Below, piece by piece: positions 7,770-16,447 of a DNA stretch of 40,266 nucleotides. The DNA is from Paenibacillus_AK sp041641375 (GTDB lineage Bacteria; Bacillota; Bacilli; Paenibacillales; YIM-B00363), in the NCBI GenBank assembly GCA_041641375.1, contig JBEPYM010000014.1:1-40266 (forward strand). Reading direction: 5' to 3'. A program made the translations under genes and the position numbers. The first letter of the stretch is position 1. Each line of letters opens with the position of its first letter. The notes beneath the pieces were generated by a model that was given only the letters and a program-made list of their open reading frames with translations, was not told the origin of the DNA and ran no database searches.

Positions 7770-8807
7770 TTATTTATTCAAGTCGCGAATTGGTTGGAAC
7801 CACTTGTCTTCCACGACGGAGAAACGCTCCTTGCCCGTCTTTGCGAACATGCCGACATTGCCGGACTCTTTCGTTACAAATACCTTCGTGTTGTTCGCTA
7901 CTGCATCCGAAGCAAGTACCTCTTGAAGCTTTTTCACATCTTTATCATTCATTTTCTTGGTGTTAACCACGAACGGTGCATTCAAAACCGGAATCGTATG
8001 AATCAGTACAAATTGTTCGCCCGGATGTTTATTGAACGGCTCCGCAGCATTGGCTCTAACTTTGTATACAGCTCCGGTTTTGTTCACTGTTCCGGATACG
8101 AGCTCGATATAATTATCCACGCATGCATCACAGAAGGAAGCCACTTCTGCTTTTCCTGTCAACATGTTAATGGCCGCGCCTTGATGGGAGCTTCCATACA
8201 TAACCTCGCTAAAAAACTTGTCCTTGCCGCCTTCCAGCAAATCCTCTACCTTCAGGTTTTTATATTTCTCCTGCTTGCTGAAATGCGCTACGATTGCTGC
8301 GGAAGGAACTTTGAATCCTGAAGTCGAACTGTTGGACACCCAGGAAAACTTCTTGCCTGGAATATTGTCCATCGAATAACTGTCACCCGACTTGTAAGCA
8401 CCTTCATTCCCCTTCTTAACAGCCAACCAGCCGTAATAGACAGCATCATCCAAAGTACCGGACTTGCCCGTGGGAACGACAAGCGGCAATACCGCCTTGT
8501 TTTTCTTATTTGCTTCCACATAAGCTTGTGCGCCAAGGAAAGCTAAATCCGCGTTACCATTCGCTATCGCTTCAACCGCGATAATATAATCCGTCGTCGT
8601 CTTGTGCTCAACCTTCCTGCCCAGTGCTTCTTCTACAATCTTGCCAATCTCATCGCGCGCCGCCTTCAAATCCCCGCCAGATTCATTTGGAAGCCAGGCA
8701 ATCGTAATCGGTTTGCCGCCGCTGCCGCCTGTCATTTCCTTCGTGCCACACGCTGCCGATACAACCGCCAGCATCAATGCCATCACCGCTACCGCAAGCT
8801 TCTTCAT
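7770..8807 (-). CDS. phnD: Phosphonate-type ABC transporter substrate-binding lipoprotein PhnD
   Basis: 345 residues. The N-terminus is a lipoprotein signal (Lys-Lys, hydrophobic core, lipobox VSAAC with Cys20), so the mature protein is anchored on the outer face of the membrane. The body fits the PhnD/PtxB family of periplasmic-type binding proteins: ITIAWLPNESGGD near the mature N-terminus, DLAFLGAQAYVEA near 85, and a GYKVPSA-like GFKVPSA segment near 170. It captures phosphonate, phosphite or similar and hands it to PhnE. It is the first gene of the transporter operon, with GGGAGGAG nine bases upstream and a PhoP-box-like repeat about 85 bases upstream. Confidence 0.92.
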   Translation of the reverse strand: MKKLAVAVMALMLAVVSAACGTKEMTGGSGGKPITIAWLPNESGGDLKAARDEIGKIVEEALGRKVEHKTTTDYIIAVEAIANGNADLAFLGAQAYVEANKKNKAVLPLVVPTGKSGTLDDAVYYGWLAVKKGNEGAYKSGDSYSMDNIPGKKFSWVSNSSTSGFKVPSAAIVAHFSKQEKYKNLKVEDLLEGGKDKFFSEVMYGSSHQGAAINMLTGKAEVASFCDACVDNYIELVSGTVNKTGAVYKVRANAAEPFNKHPGEQFVLIHTIPVLNAPFVVNTKKMNDKDVKKLQEVLASDAVANNTKVFVTKESGNVGMFAKTGKERFSVVEDKWFQPIRDLNK

Positions 8808-8880
8808 TTCTTTGTTTCTCCTCCCATATGTACCGTTCGGATTGTTTAACCGGACGTGAACGCCCAGCTCACTATCACTT

Positions 8881-8910
8881 TATCTGACAAGCGTTAACGG
8901 AGCGTTAAGG
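8881..8910 (-). promoter_or_regulatory. PhoP-box-like direct repeat upstream of phnD
   Basis: On the minus strand TTAACG (8903-8908) and TTAACG (8892-8897) repeat with an exact 11-base period, followed one turn later by the weaker CAGATA (8881-8886). Bacillus PhoP binds TT(A/C/T)ACA-type hexamers at this period. GATAGT at about 8871-8876 could serve as the -10. The arrangement predicts induction of the transporter under phosphate starvation. The sixth base is G rather than A in both copies. Confidence 0.55.
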
Positions 8911-8943
8911 GAAATGCAGGGTAATGTCATCGGAATATGAAGA

Positions 8944-9579
8944 TTATGAAAATTCGAATGGTGTTCGAGGTTCATAGGTTTCAATAAAATGTTCGACATT
9001 CATGCACAGCTCGTCGATCCGTGCCGCAAGCGTATCATGCGGCCAGTCCCACCATGCGATTCGCTCCAGCCTGTCTGCGATCTCGACCGAAAAGCGCCGT
9101 CTGATTATATTGGCCGGCACACCTGCGACAATCGTATAAGGCTCAACATCCTTCGTCACTACCGCCCCGCTTCCGACAATTGACCCATTGCCGATTCGTA
9201 CGCCAGGCATAATGATCGCTCCGTGTCCGATCCACGTATCATGCCCGATCCATGTCGTCTGATCGGAACGCCAGCCGAGGAATGCTTCGTCATCTCGCTC
9301 GCCCACTCCGTACATGCGTCTACGATATGTAATATGGTGCAGCGTCGGTCGATCCATCGGATGTGCTGTCGGTCCGATTCGCACCATAGCGGCAATGTTG
9401 GCGAATTTGCCTACTACTGTATTTTGCAGGATGCAATATTCCCCGGTATAGGAGTAGTCTCCGAGCGTGACATTCTCAAACCGGTTATAGGCTCCTACTT
9501 CTGTATAGACGCCAAAGCTCGCTCGGTCGAACGTGCAATGTACGCCGATCCAAGGCTCTTGGCCAAGTCTCTTTTCCAT
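8944..9579 (-). CDS. Hexapeptide-repeat acyltransferase, phosphonate-metabolism family
   Basis: 211 residues from the ATG at 9577-9579; a longer reading to 9693 is open, but its extra N-terminus is not family-like. The protein is a left-handed beta helix: V-x-x-G-x-Y-x-x-F repeats near 20-40, IGPTAHPMDRPT near 72, then WIGHDTWIGHGAIIMPGV and IGNGSIVGSGAVVTKDV near 125-160. The AHPMDR segment and the order of blocks match the transferase hexapeptide family that travels with phosphonate utilisation genes (TIGR03308-like, from memory). The acceptor is unknown. It lies 136 bases upstream of phnD on the same strand with no terminator between, but phnD appears to have its own regulated promoter. 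AAGGGGA eight bases upstream favours this start. Confidence 0.8.
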   Translation of the reverse strand: MEKRLGQEPWIGVHCTFDRASFGVYTEVGAYNRFENVTLGDYSYTGEYCILQNTVVGKFANIAAMVRIGPTAHPMDRPTLHHITYRRRMYGVGERDDEAFLGWRSDQTTWIGHDTWIGHGAIIMPGVRIGNGSIVGSGAVVTKDVEPYTIVAGVPANIIRRRFSVEIADRLERIAWWDWPHDTLAARIDELCMNVEHFIETYEPRTPFEFS

Positions 9580-9740
9580 GCTCCTTGTCCCCTTTTTCAA
9601 CGTTTCCTCTGAACATAGCAATCGAATGTTAATGGAATATTCGAGACGGATGGAGATTTTGTAAAATGTAGGTCCGGTGGCGCTCGGAAGCATCCCATGT
9701 TATTCTAGTCTGTAACAAAGAAGCGAAGGGGTTTCACAAC

Positions 9741-11663
9741 ATGTCAACATTGCTGCATGCGGAACAATTGACGAAGAGCTACGGGATCAAGACGCTGTTC
9801 GAGGACGTGGAGCTGCATATTCAAGAGGGAGATCGGATCGGGCTGATTGGCGTGAACGGGTCCGGCAAGTCGACCCTGCTGAAGGTGCTTGCCGGAGCCG
9901 AACCGCCGGATGCGGGCATCGTGCGAGTGCCGGAGCGGGTTCGAATTGAATATGTTCCGCAGGATCCCCCCTGCGATGAGCAGGCAACCGTGCTGGAGCA
10001 AGTGTTCGCAGGTCAAACGCCGGAAATTCAGCTCGTGCGGGACTATGAGCTTGCCCTTCGTCAGCTCGAGCTTGCGCCGAACGATCCGGAGAAACAGCGG
10101 CAGCTGATGGAGCTGAGTGCCCGGATGGATGCGACCGGCTCATGGACGATCGAAAACGAGGCGAAGAAAGCACTTACCCGTCTCGGCATCGACCGGTTCG
10201 ATAGCCGGATGGGCGAATTATCGGGTGGTCAACGCAAGCGTGTCGCGCTGGCAGGCGCTTTAATCCGTCCCTGCGATCTGCTGATTTTGGACGAGCCGAC
10301 TAATCACCTGGATCCGGATGCCATTGAGTGGCTGGAGCATATGCTTGCTCGAAGCCGCGCCGGGATGATCATGATTACTCACGACCGTTATTTTCTCGAC
10401 CGCGTCACCTCGCGTATTGTGGAGCTCGACGCGGGTAGCTTATACGCGTACGACGGCAGCTATCAGGTATATCTCGAGAAGAAGGCGGAGCGGGTTGAGA
10501 ATGAGGCCGCTGCCGAACAGAAGCGTCGCAGTCTGTACCGCCGGGAGCTGGCGTGGATCCGTCGGGGAGCCAAGGCGCGAACGACGAAGCAGAAGGCGCG
10601 TATTGACCGCTTTGAGCAGATTGAGGCTGCCGCACCGGAAGCCAAGGGCCAGGATTTGGATATTTCGCTCGTCGGCGCCAGGCTGGGCAAGAAGGTTATT
10701 GAACTGGAGCATGTGTCCAAGCGATATGCGGACAAGTCTGTGATCCAAAATTTCAGCTATCTGGTGCAGCGGGGGGATCGGATCGGCATTGTCGGCCCGA
10801 ACGGAAGCGGCAAATCGACGCTAATGAAGCTGATGGCAGGGCGCCTTGCGCCTGACAGCGGCTCGGTCATCATCGGTCCTACGGTCAAATTCGCCTATTT
10901 TGCGCAAGAAAACGACGAGATGGATCCTTCCATGCGAATGATCGCCTATGTACGTGAGGCTGCCGAAACGATCCGTACGGAAGAAGGCTCCTTCAGCGCC
11001 GCCCAAATGCTGGAACGCTTTCTGTTTCCCGCCCGAATGCACGGCAGTCTGATCGGTCACCTGTCAGGCGGTGAGAAGAGGCGTCTGTATTTACTCCGTC
11101 TGCTGATGGAGGGTCCGAACGTGCTGCTGCTGGATGAACCGACGAACGATCTGGATTTACAGACATTAACCGTACTCGAGGATTACTTGGAGAATTTCCC
11201 CGGGGCTGTCATCACCATCTCGCATGATCGATATTTCCTCGACCGCACCGTAGATACCATACTAGCCTTCAGCGGTATCGGTTCCATCCGGGTATCAACC
11301 GGCACCTACTCCGAATATAAGGAGCGTCTGCAGCAGGAATCGGCCGAACGCGCCGATTCTGCGCCGCATGATCCAGTACGCCAGGAGCACCCGGCTCCAG
11401 ACAACGCAGGCAGACAGACGCGAAGTGTCAAGATGACCTTCAAGGAGCAGAAGGAATTTGAATCCATTGATGCGTCGATTGCCGACACGGAGCGGGAGCT
11501 GGCCGAAGCCGGCGAGCGGATTGACGCGTACGGCGCGGACTATATCGAGCTGCAGCGCTGGACGGAACGCCAGCAGGAGCTGTCGCGCAAGCTCGACGAG
11601 CTGCTGGAGCGCTGGACGTATTTGAATGAGCTCGCTGAACAGATTTCAGCCGGTAGAAAATAA
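9741..11663 (+). CDS. yfmR: ABC-F ATPase, YfmR/Uup type
   Basis: 640 residues. There are two ABC ATPase domains in one chain without membrane segments: Walker A GVNGSGKST (near 41) and GPNGSGKST (near 353), signatures LSGGQRKR and LSGGEKRR, and Walker B motifs LLILDEPTNHLD and VLLLDEPTNDLD. The interdomain linker is highly charged, and the last 100 residues form a predicted coiled coil, as in Uup and B. subtilis YfmR. The family binds the ribosomal E site; YfmR is reported to relieve stalling at polyproline alongside EF-P. AAGGGG nine bases upstream fixes the start. It is divergent from the hexapeptide transferase and convergent with the next gene, separated from it by two bases. Confidence 0.9.
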   Translation: MSTLLHAEQLTKSYGIKTLFEDVELHIQEGDRIGLIGVNGSGKSTLLKVLAGAEPPDAGIVRVPERVRIEYVPQDPPCDEQATVLEQVFAGQTPEIQLVRDYELALRQLELAPNDPEKQRQLMELSARMDATGSWTIENEAKKALTRLGIDRFDSRMGELSGGQRKRVALAGALIRPCDLLILDEPTNHLDPDAIEWLEHMLARSRAGMIMITHDRYFLDRVTSRIVELDAGSLYAYDGSYQVYLEKKAERVENEAAAEQKRRSLYRRELAWIRRGAKARTTKQKARIDRFEQIEAAAPEAKGQDLDISLVGARLGKKVIELEHVSKRYADKSVIQNFSYLVQRGDRIGIVGPNGSGKSTLMKLMAGRLAPDSGSVIIGPTVKFAYFAQENDEMDPSMRMIAYVREAAETIRTEEGSFSAAQMLERFLFPARMHGSLIGHLSGGEKRRLYLLRLLMEGPNVLLLDEPTNDLDLQTLTVLEDYLENFPGAVITISHDRYFLDRTVDTILAFSGIGSIRVSTGTYSEYKERLQQESAERADSAPHDPVRQEHPAPDNAGRQTRSVKMTFKEQKEFESIDASIADTERELAEAGERIDAYGADYIELQRWTERQQELSRKLDELLERWTYLNELAEQISAGRK

Positions 11664-11665
11664 CG

Positions 11666-12547
11666 CTATTTCATTGCTCGCTTCTCGATAAATTCGAACA
11701 GGAACGATTCTCCATTGCGATAAAAGCGCGGATCGTAGATGCCCAGCCGATTCTCGTCGTCAACAATGACGACGAACGGCGACCAGCGGTATAAGGTCCG
11801 CGCCTTCGGATTTTCGGCGAACAGCTTCTCCAGATGATCCCCCGGCGCGGAGGTGAGCGTATGCGTCACCTCTACTCCCCTCCACACTGTTCCTTTGCTT
11901 AATTCGATCACATGGCCATTCTTGCCGACAACCGTAAACACACCCGGAATAAAATCAGCCGACAACGCCACCTGCTCATAATGAGGCTTCGCTTGCTCGT
12001 ACAGCGCCGCCCCCTGCGCAGTTTGAAATGCGATGTGCAGGACCAGTAAAGCCCATATAGAACGGAATACCATATGCCGCGGCCAGGCGAGTTTCTTCCA
12101 CCTGCTTACAGCGAAACCGATTCCGATGATCGCCCACATCACCAGATCAATGATCGGGATTGTTCCGAACGTAATTCTCATCTGGGAGAACGGCTCCAGA
12201 TACCCGGTACCCCAAGCATTGAACAAATCGCTCGTATCGTGAATAAATACTGCAAGAGCAGCTAGAAGCAAAGGTCGTTTCCCGCCTACACCCCAGATCA
12301 GCTTCGCCAAACCTGCAAGGAGCAAAGCCCATATCGGAACCAAAAAGATCGAATGCGTCAACCCGCGATGCCACATCTGATAATTGCCGTTCGTATCCCA
12401 TAAGGAAGATACGACATCGATGTCCGGAATTTGCGAGCCGGCTAGTGCCGTAACGAGAAGTGCCGTCTTTTCACGCCGCTCCATCCCCTTCTTGTCGATC
12501 GCCCCGTATAAGGCAAGTCCAAACAATGTATGTGTAATCGTATCCAT
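11666..12547 (-). CDS. Membrane-bound metal-dependent hydrolase, YfhP/YdjM family
   Basis: 293 residues from the ATG at 12545-12547, preceded by AGAGGA seven bases away; an eight-codon upstream extension is open but has no ribosome site. The N-terminus MDTITHTLFGLALYG, the HRGLTHS motif near residue 73 and HDTSDLFNAWG near 115 are the conserved His/Asp-rich elements of the YdjM/YfhP inner-membrane family (PF04307), which is assumed to bind metal. About four hydrophobic segments lie between 20 and 195. The C-terminal 100 residues are soluble and probably extracytoplasmic. The family's substrate is not established. Confidence 0.85.
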   Translation of the reverse strand: MDTITHTLFGLALYGAIDKKGMERREKTALLVTALAGSQIPDIDVVSSLWDTNGNYQMWHRGLTHSIFLVPIWALLLAGLAKLIWGVGGKRPLLLAALAVFIHDTSDLFNAWGTGYLEPFSQMRITFGTIPIIDLVMWAIIGIGFAVSRWKKLAWPRHMVFRSIWALLVLHIAFQTAQGAALYEQAKPHYEQVALSADFIPGVFTVVGKNGHVIELSKGTVWRGVEVTHTLTSAPGDHLEKLFAENPKARTLYRWSPFVVIVDDENRLGIYDPRFYRNGESFLFEFIEKRAMK

Positions 12548-12727
12548 CCCGCAATCCTCTCCCCTGCGCATTTTTGTCTAAGCTATAAGCTACTAGACGA
12601 CGCCCGAATCGTCAACTCGAGGCGGCATCCATCTCCTCCTTGTGCGCAGCCAGACGAAAAACGTGTGGAGAGCTCGCGCATGTACATGATATGATTGGTG
12701 AAATGAGGAAATAGGAGGACGACGATC

Positions 12728-13693
12728 GTGATCCAATGGGGCATCATCGGCTGTGGGAATGTGACGGAGGTCAAGAGCGGACCGGGGCTGCGCAAAGCGG
12801 ACGGCTCTGAGCTTGTGGCGGTTATGCGAAGAAATGGCGAGCTGGCGGCGGATTATGCGAGAAGGCATCAGGTGTCCAAGTGGTATGACGATGTGAACCT
12901 GCTTGTGAACGACCCGGATGTCAATGCCGTATATATTGCCACTCCGCCGGGTAGTCACCTTGACTATGTAAAGCTGGTCGCTGGCGCCGGCAAGCCGGTT
13001 TATGTCGAGAAACCGATGGCCCGTACATACGCTGAATGCCTGGAAATGATCCAGATATGCGAGCAGCATGGGACCCCTTTATTTGTCGCGTATTATCGGC
13101 GTGCTCAGCCCCGCTTCCTGAAGGTGAAGGAGCTGATCGAGAACGGCGCGATCGGAACGGTACGAATGGCGACGACGCGTCATGTCCGTCTCGCCTCTCC
13201 GAATCAGGGAGGGGAAATTCCCTGGAGACTGCAGCGGGAGCACTCGGGCGGCGGGCTGTTCTTTGACGTCGGCAGCCATACGCTGGACCTGCTCGATTTC
13301 CTGCTTGGGCCGATTGAGGAAGCGTCTGGTTATGCCGCCAACCTAAGCGGAGTCGGCGAGGTTGAGGATACGGTCGGGGGCTCCTACCGGTTCGCTTCCG
13401 GTGCGGTAGGCTCAGGGTTGTGGTGCTTCGCGGCGGATCGGAACGAAGATAGGAATGAAATTGTCGGAGATCGCGGCCGCATCGTCTTCTCGACCTTCGA
13501 TGACCTGCCGGTTCAACTGGAACGCGGCGGCGGGACCGAGCAATGGAGCATTCCCCAGCCGGAGCACGTCCAGCAGCCGCTGATTCAGACCGTTGTAGAC
13601 GAGCTGCTCGGCCGTGGAGCATGCCCGAGTACAGGAAAGACGGCCGCACGCACCTCATGGGTGATGGACCGTCTTGTCGAGGGCTTCTATTAA
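12728..13693 (+). CDS. Gfo/Idh/MocA-family oxidoreductase
   Basis: 321 residues from a GTG start, with AGGAGG nine bases upstream. The N-terminal Rossmann domain has GIIGCGNVTEV (5-15) for NAD(P) binding and the family signature VEKPMA with the EKP triad at 94-96. The C-terminal alpha/beta domain carries GGGLFFDVGSHTLDLLD near 176, where the conserved His usually sits in the active site. Such enzymes oxidise or reduce sugars, inositols or related polyols. No sugar gene is adjacent and it appears to be a single-gene unit, so the substrate is open. Confidence 0.88.
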   Translation: MIQWGIIGCGNVTEVKSGPGLRKADGSELVAVMRRNGELAADYARRHQVSKWYDDVNLLVNDPDVNAVYIATPPGSHLDYVKLVAGAGKPVYVEKPMARTYAECLEMIQICEQHGTPLFVAYYRRAQPRFLKVKELIENGAIGTVRMATTRHVRLASPNQGGEIPWRLQREHSGGGLFFDVGSHTLDLLDFLLGPIEEASGYAANLSGVGEVEDTVGGSYRFASGAVGSGLWCFAADRNEDRNEIVGDRGRIVFSTFDDLPVQLERGGGTEQWSIPQPEHVQQPLIQTVVDELLGRGACPSTGKTAARTSWVMDRLVEGFY

Positions 13694-13707
13694 TGCAAGA
13701 CGTAAGC

Positions 13708-14337
13708 TTACTGCGTCTGAACCGTACGATGCTCTTCCAGGAGCCGGTATATGGCATTCACAACCGGCTCCGAAGGATCGCGGTTCATATGATGAAGCGT
13801 ATACAGGAACGATAGCGGTACGGCACACGTGTTGTTGCCATCCTTGATAGCCGGTACACCAGCCTCCAGAATCGGACCGTATTCCTCGTGCAGCTCCAGA
13901 TCGATATGGATCGGCTCCGGTGCAAATTCTCCGCGTACGGTTGATGCGATTCCAGGAACCAATACTTGATCCACCAGCTGCTTGGCTTCCTCCTCCGTTC
14001 CAGGAGGAGCCGGGAACGGACGCGCCTCCCCCGAATCGATCATGTCATGAAAGAAGGAGCTGAGCCACATGGTCGGGTTCGGATTGGTCTGCAGCTTCTG
14101 AATGACCTCCGACATCAAAAACCCGCACGCATACGAATGCTCATCCTTCGTTATTTGATAGGCAAACAGGTTGCCGAATATCGGATGCTCGGCAATCTCC
14201 CCCTCCACCTGATAATCCGGGAATGCTTCCGTCAAAATATGTTGAACGAGCATAAAAATCCCCTTAATCTGATCCTCTTCGCTCGGCTCCGCCTGCTGTC
14301 CGCCCTGCGGCTGCTCGTGATGATCCTTCGAATCCAT
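13708..14337 (-). CDS. Conserved hypothetical protein, acidic
   Basis: 209 residues; I do not recognise the family. The first 25 residues are polar and low-complexity (Gln, Glu, Ser). The rest looks globular and acidic, with a conserved-looking centre (PIFGNLFAYQITKDEHSYACG near 67-87) and no membrane segment or signal. GAGGAGG ten bases upstream supports the ATG. It is followed on the same strand by nothing close and preceded by the RluA gene 48 bases away in the same direction, so the two could share a transcript. Confidence 0.75.
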   Translation of the reverse strand: MDSKDHHEQPQGGQQAEPSEEDQIKGIFMLVQHILTEAFPDYQVEGEIAEHPIFGNLFAYQITKDEHSYACGFLMSEVIQKLQTNPNPTMWLSSFFHDMIDSGEARPFPAPPGTEEEAKQLVDQVLVPGIASTVRGEFAPEPIHIDLELHEEYGPILEAGVPAIKDGNNTCAVPLSFLYTLHHMNRDPSEPVVNAIYRLLEEHRTVQTQ

Positions 14338-14385
14338 TGGCTTCTCGCCTCCTCATTGTAATGCTGTCCATGGACAATATCCCCA

Positions 14386-15357
14386 TTATAGGGGTTCTAG
14401 AGGGATTGCCGCAAGCGGGATGTCCAGCCGCTTCATCATCGCACGGAACGGTTCCGGGGGTATTGCGGCAAAGCTTCGACCGTCAGGCAGCGATAACCGG
14501 TACGCATGCAGCAGCTGGTGATTGAGGCTCCCCACCATTCGCCCCCCATACTTGAGATCGCCAATCAAGGAATGTCCGATGCTCTGGAAATGCAAGCGGA
14601 TTTGGTGGGTTCGGCCGCTCTCGAGCTCAACCTCGACCAGTGTCGCGCCGTTACCTGACGCTAGCGATCGATAATGCGTTACAGCTTCCTTGCCTTCTTC
14701 CTCCGAATTTTCACTCACAATGGTTGTGCGGTTGCCGGATTCAGCTCTTACGACCCGGTTGCGGAGTGTTCCGCTTCCATGAAGCTGACCATGAACAATC
14801 GTTACATAGGTTTTGTGCAGCTCTCTCTTCTGAATCCATTGATTCACCTGGTGCAGCATGCCGGCTGTCTTGCCGATGATGACAAGCCCGCTCGTGTTGC
14901 GGTCCAGACGATTGGCGGTCGCGGGAAGAAAGAGACGGGAGTCCAGCTCGTTCTTCTGATGCAAATACGCATGCACCCGGGTAATCAACGTATTTTTATG
15001 CTCCGACTGGTCCGGATGCGTCAACAGCCCAGCAGGTTTGTTGACGATCAGCAGCTCGTGATCCTCATAGACGACATCGATATCCGCTTTGACCCCCGCA
15101 AATTTGCGCGGCTTCGATTCCTCGCCGCCGGAAGCCGTTCGGAACGCCTCTTCTTCCAGGTAAAAATGAAGCTCGTCCCCTGCCGACAGCTCATAATTTT
15201 GATTTTTGCGTTTTCCGTTTACCTTGACCTTCCCCTGGTCAATCATCTTATAGATTTGTCCGAGCGGACAATTTGGCAGCAGCTGCCTTACATAGCGATG
15301 CAGCTTCTTGCCGCTCTCCGACGGCGTTACCGTTCTCGTTATCACTCGCGCCTGCAC
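14386..15357 (-). CDS. RluA/RluD-family pseudouridine synthase
   Basis: 323 residues from a GTG. An S4-like RNA-binding domain spans about 10-75 (KKLHRYVRQLLPNCP, then GKVKVNGKRKN). The catalytic domain follows with VVYEDHELLIVNKPAGLLTHP, the active-site loop NRLDRNTSGLV with the catalytic Asp, and GRTHQIRLHF. It isomerises uridine in rRNA or tRNA; the exact site cannot be read from sequence. GAAAGGAC sits almost against the GTG, so the second GTG four codons later (15343-15345), with a spacing of 11 bases, may be the true start. A second RluA-type gene lies at 34422-35549. Confidence 0.9.
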   Translation of the reverse strand: MQARVITRTVTPSESGKKLHRYVRQLLPNCPLGQIYKMIDQGKVKVNGKRKNQNYELSAGDELHFYLEEEAFRTASGGEESKPRKFAGVKADIDVVYEDHELLIVNKPAGLLTHPDQSEHKNTLITRVHAYLHQKNELDSRLFLPATANRLDRNTSGLVIIGKTAGMLHQVNQWIQKRELHKTYVTIVHGQLHGSGTLRNRVVRAESGNRTTIVSENSEEEGKEAVTHYRSLASGNGATLVEVELESGRTHQIRLHFQSIGHSLIGDLKYGGRMVGSLNHQLLHAYRLSLPDGRSFAAIPPEPFRAMMKRLDIPLAAIPLEPL

Positions 15358-15391
15358 GTCCTTTCGTTGCTACCATCATACCAGAAAGCGA

Positions 15392-15445
15392 GTAAAAACA
15401 GAAAAAGAGCTCGGCCGGGACAAATTGTCCGAGGTCCAAGCTCTT
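15392..15445 (-). terminator. Intrinsic terminator after the YuiD-like gene
   Basis: The stem AAGAGCT.GG.C...GGACAA pairs with TTGTCC..GGCC.AGCTCTT (15405-15445) and is followed on the minus strand by TTTTTCTGTTTTT. It separates the YuiD-like gene from the downstream RluA gene. Confidence 0.85.
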
Positions 15446-15467
15446 CCCGCGCCAACCGATGGCGCAG

Positions 15468-15932
15468 CTACCGTTTGCCGCCTTCCAGCAAATAGCTCGC
15501 AAGTCCGATGCCAGCGCCGAGCAGCGCTCCTGCAGCAACCTCCTGCGGCATATGACCGATCCGCTCCTTGAGCGCCTCTTCCCTGCGCTCATGAAAAATA
15601 CCCGGATGTTTGTCAGCAAGCCGCTCCACCTGTTCGTCCAGCTGGTTAATCTCGATCGCCATCTCACCGGCGTGCCGCCTGATCCCCATTGCATCATACA
15701 TCACAATGAGGCCGAATAACGCGCTGACAGCGAAATCGACAGCCGACACACCCTTCTTCAAGGCAACGTATGTGGCCAGCGATGCAACGCCTGCCGAATG
15801 GGAGCTTGGCATACCGCCGCTCTGCGTCAACGCGGACCAGCGAAACGATCTGTTTCTATACGCTTCCGTTGGAAGCTTCAACAACTGTGCGGCAGCAATA
15901 CCTGCTAGTCCTGTTAACAATGCTCGATTCAT
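15468..15932 (-). CDS. YuiD-like divergent PAP2 family membrane protein (DUF212)
   Basis: 154 residues. The family block SGGMPSSHSAGVASLATYVA (about 38-57) and MYDAMGIRRHAGEMA (about 79-93) define the DUF212/YuiD group, related to acid phosphatase/vanadium haloperoxidase (PAP2) proteins; the SSHS and RRHAG elements stand in for the usual phosphatase motifs. Hydrophobic helices lie near 1-17, 40-75 and at the C-terminus, so it is a membrane protein. The function of the family is not settled; lipid phosphatase activity is only an inference. GAGGTGA seven bases upstream supports the start. Confidence 0.9.
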   Translation of the reverse strand: MNRALLTGLAGIAAAQLLKLPTEAYRNRSFRWSALTQSGGMPSSHSAGVASLATYVALKKGVSAVDFAVSALFGLIVMYDAMGIRRHAGEMAIEINQLDEQVERLADKHPGIFHERREEALKERIGHMPQEVAAGALLGAGIGLASYLLEGGKR

Positions 15933-16010
15933 GTACCCATCACCTCACTTGTTAGACTCGTGCACATTGGACATTTTTATTCGAAAAACCGATTGCCAAC
16001 TCCAGGCAGC

Positions 16011-16041
16011 TTGACACATCCAGAAGGGAAACTGGTACAAT
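16011..16041 (+). promoter_or_regulatory. Candidate promoter for the 16089-18004 unit
   Basis: TTGACA at 16011-16016 is a perfect -35; TACAAT at 16036-16041 matches five of six -10 positions. The 19-base spacer is longer than the preferred 17, so the promoter may be weak. Confidence 0.45.
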
Positions 16042-16088
16042 AGAGTCTTGGAGAAACAGGATATTGTCAGGTGGTGGACGAGCCCGTT

Positions 16089-16436
16089 ATGTATGAGTAT
16101 ATGCAATTTTGGATTCCATTCTGGGGTTTTGTGCTGCTTATTCTTGTGAACGGCGGATTTTTCTGGCTGTTTCAGAGACAGCACCGCTATTATCGCAAGC
16201 TGCTGGAGCTTCAATCGCGGCTGCCTGCTCAGGCGACACCCGCAGACGCGGAGCTGGCTGTGAAGCTGGCCCGATTGATGCGCCCCGTCAAGCCAACGGA
16301 AGATAACCGCAATGCGCTTCGGCCGCTGCTGCAGTCCGTACGGGCTGCTTCCAGCGTGCCCGAATCGACGAAGCAGGAGCTTTCGCAGCTTTTGCACAGC
16401 AAATGTGTAGTAACCGATATTGATCATAAAGGATAG
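16089..16436 (+). CDS. Small membrane-anchored protein of unknown function
   Basis: 115 residues from the ATG at 16089; GTG codons at 16071 and 16074 are also in frame, but AGGTGG at 16070-16075 is better used as the ribosome site. One N-terminal hydrophobic helix (about 5-29), rich in aromatic residues, anchors a charged cytoplasmic tail with a predicted coiled coil and helical end. I do not recognise a family. It ends 11 bases before the ABC-F gene and is probably co-transcribed with it. Confidence 0.65.
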   Translation: MYEYMQFWIPFWGFVLLILVNGGFFWLFQRQHRYYRKLLELQSRLPAQATPADAELAVKLARLMRPVKPTEDNRNALRPLLQSVRAASSVPESTKQELSQLLHSKCVVTDIDHKG

Positions 16437-16447
16437 GTGCAGCCGCA

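Noticed and set aside
8846..8862. TTAACC and TGAACG spaced by 11 bases on the plus strand between the main box and phnD.
   Set aside because: Weak matches on the opposite strand, probably chance.
9621..9640. A second PhoP box upstream of the hexapeptide transferase (TTAACA at 9627-9632, minus strand).
   Set aside because: Only one consensus hexamer; the next unit one turn away is a poor match.
12921..13757. A 278-codon minus-strand frame opposite the Gfo/Idh/MocA gene.
   Set aside because: Arg/Ser/Pro-rich composition typical of an antisense shadow; the plus-strand gene has intact Rossmann motifs.
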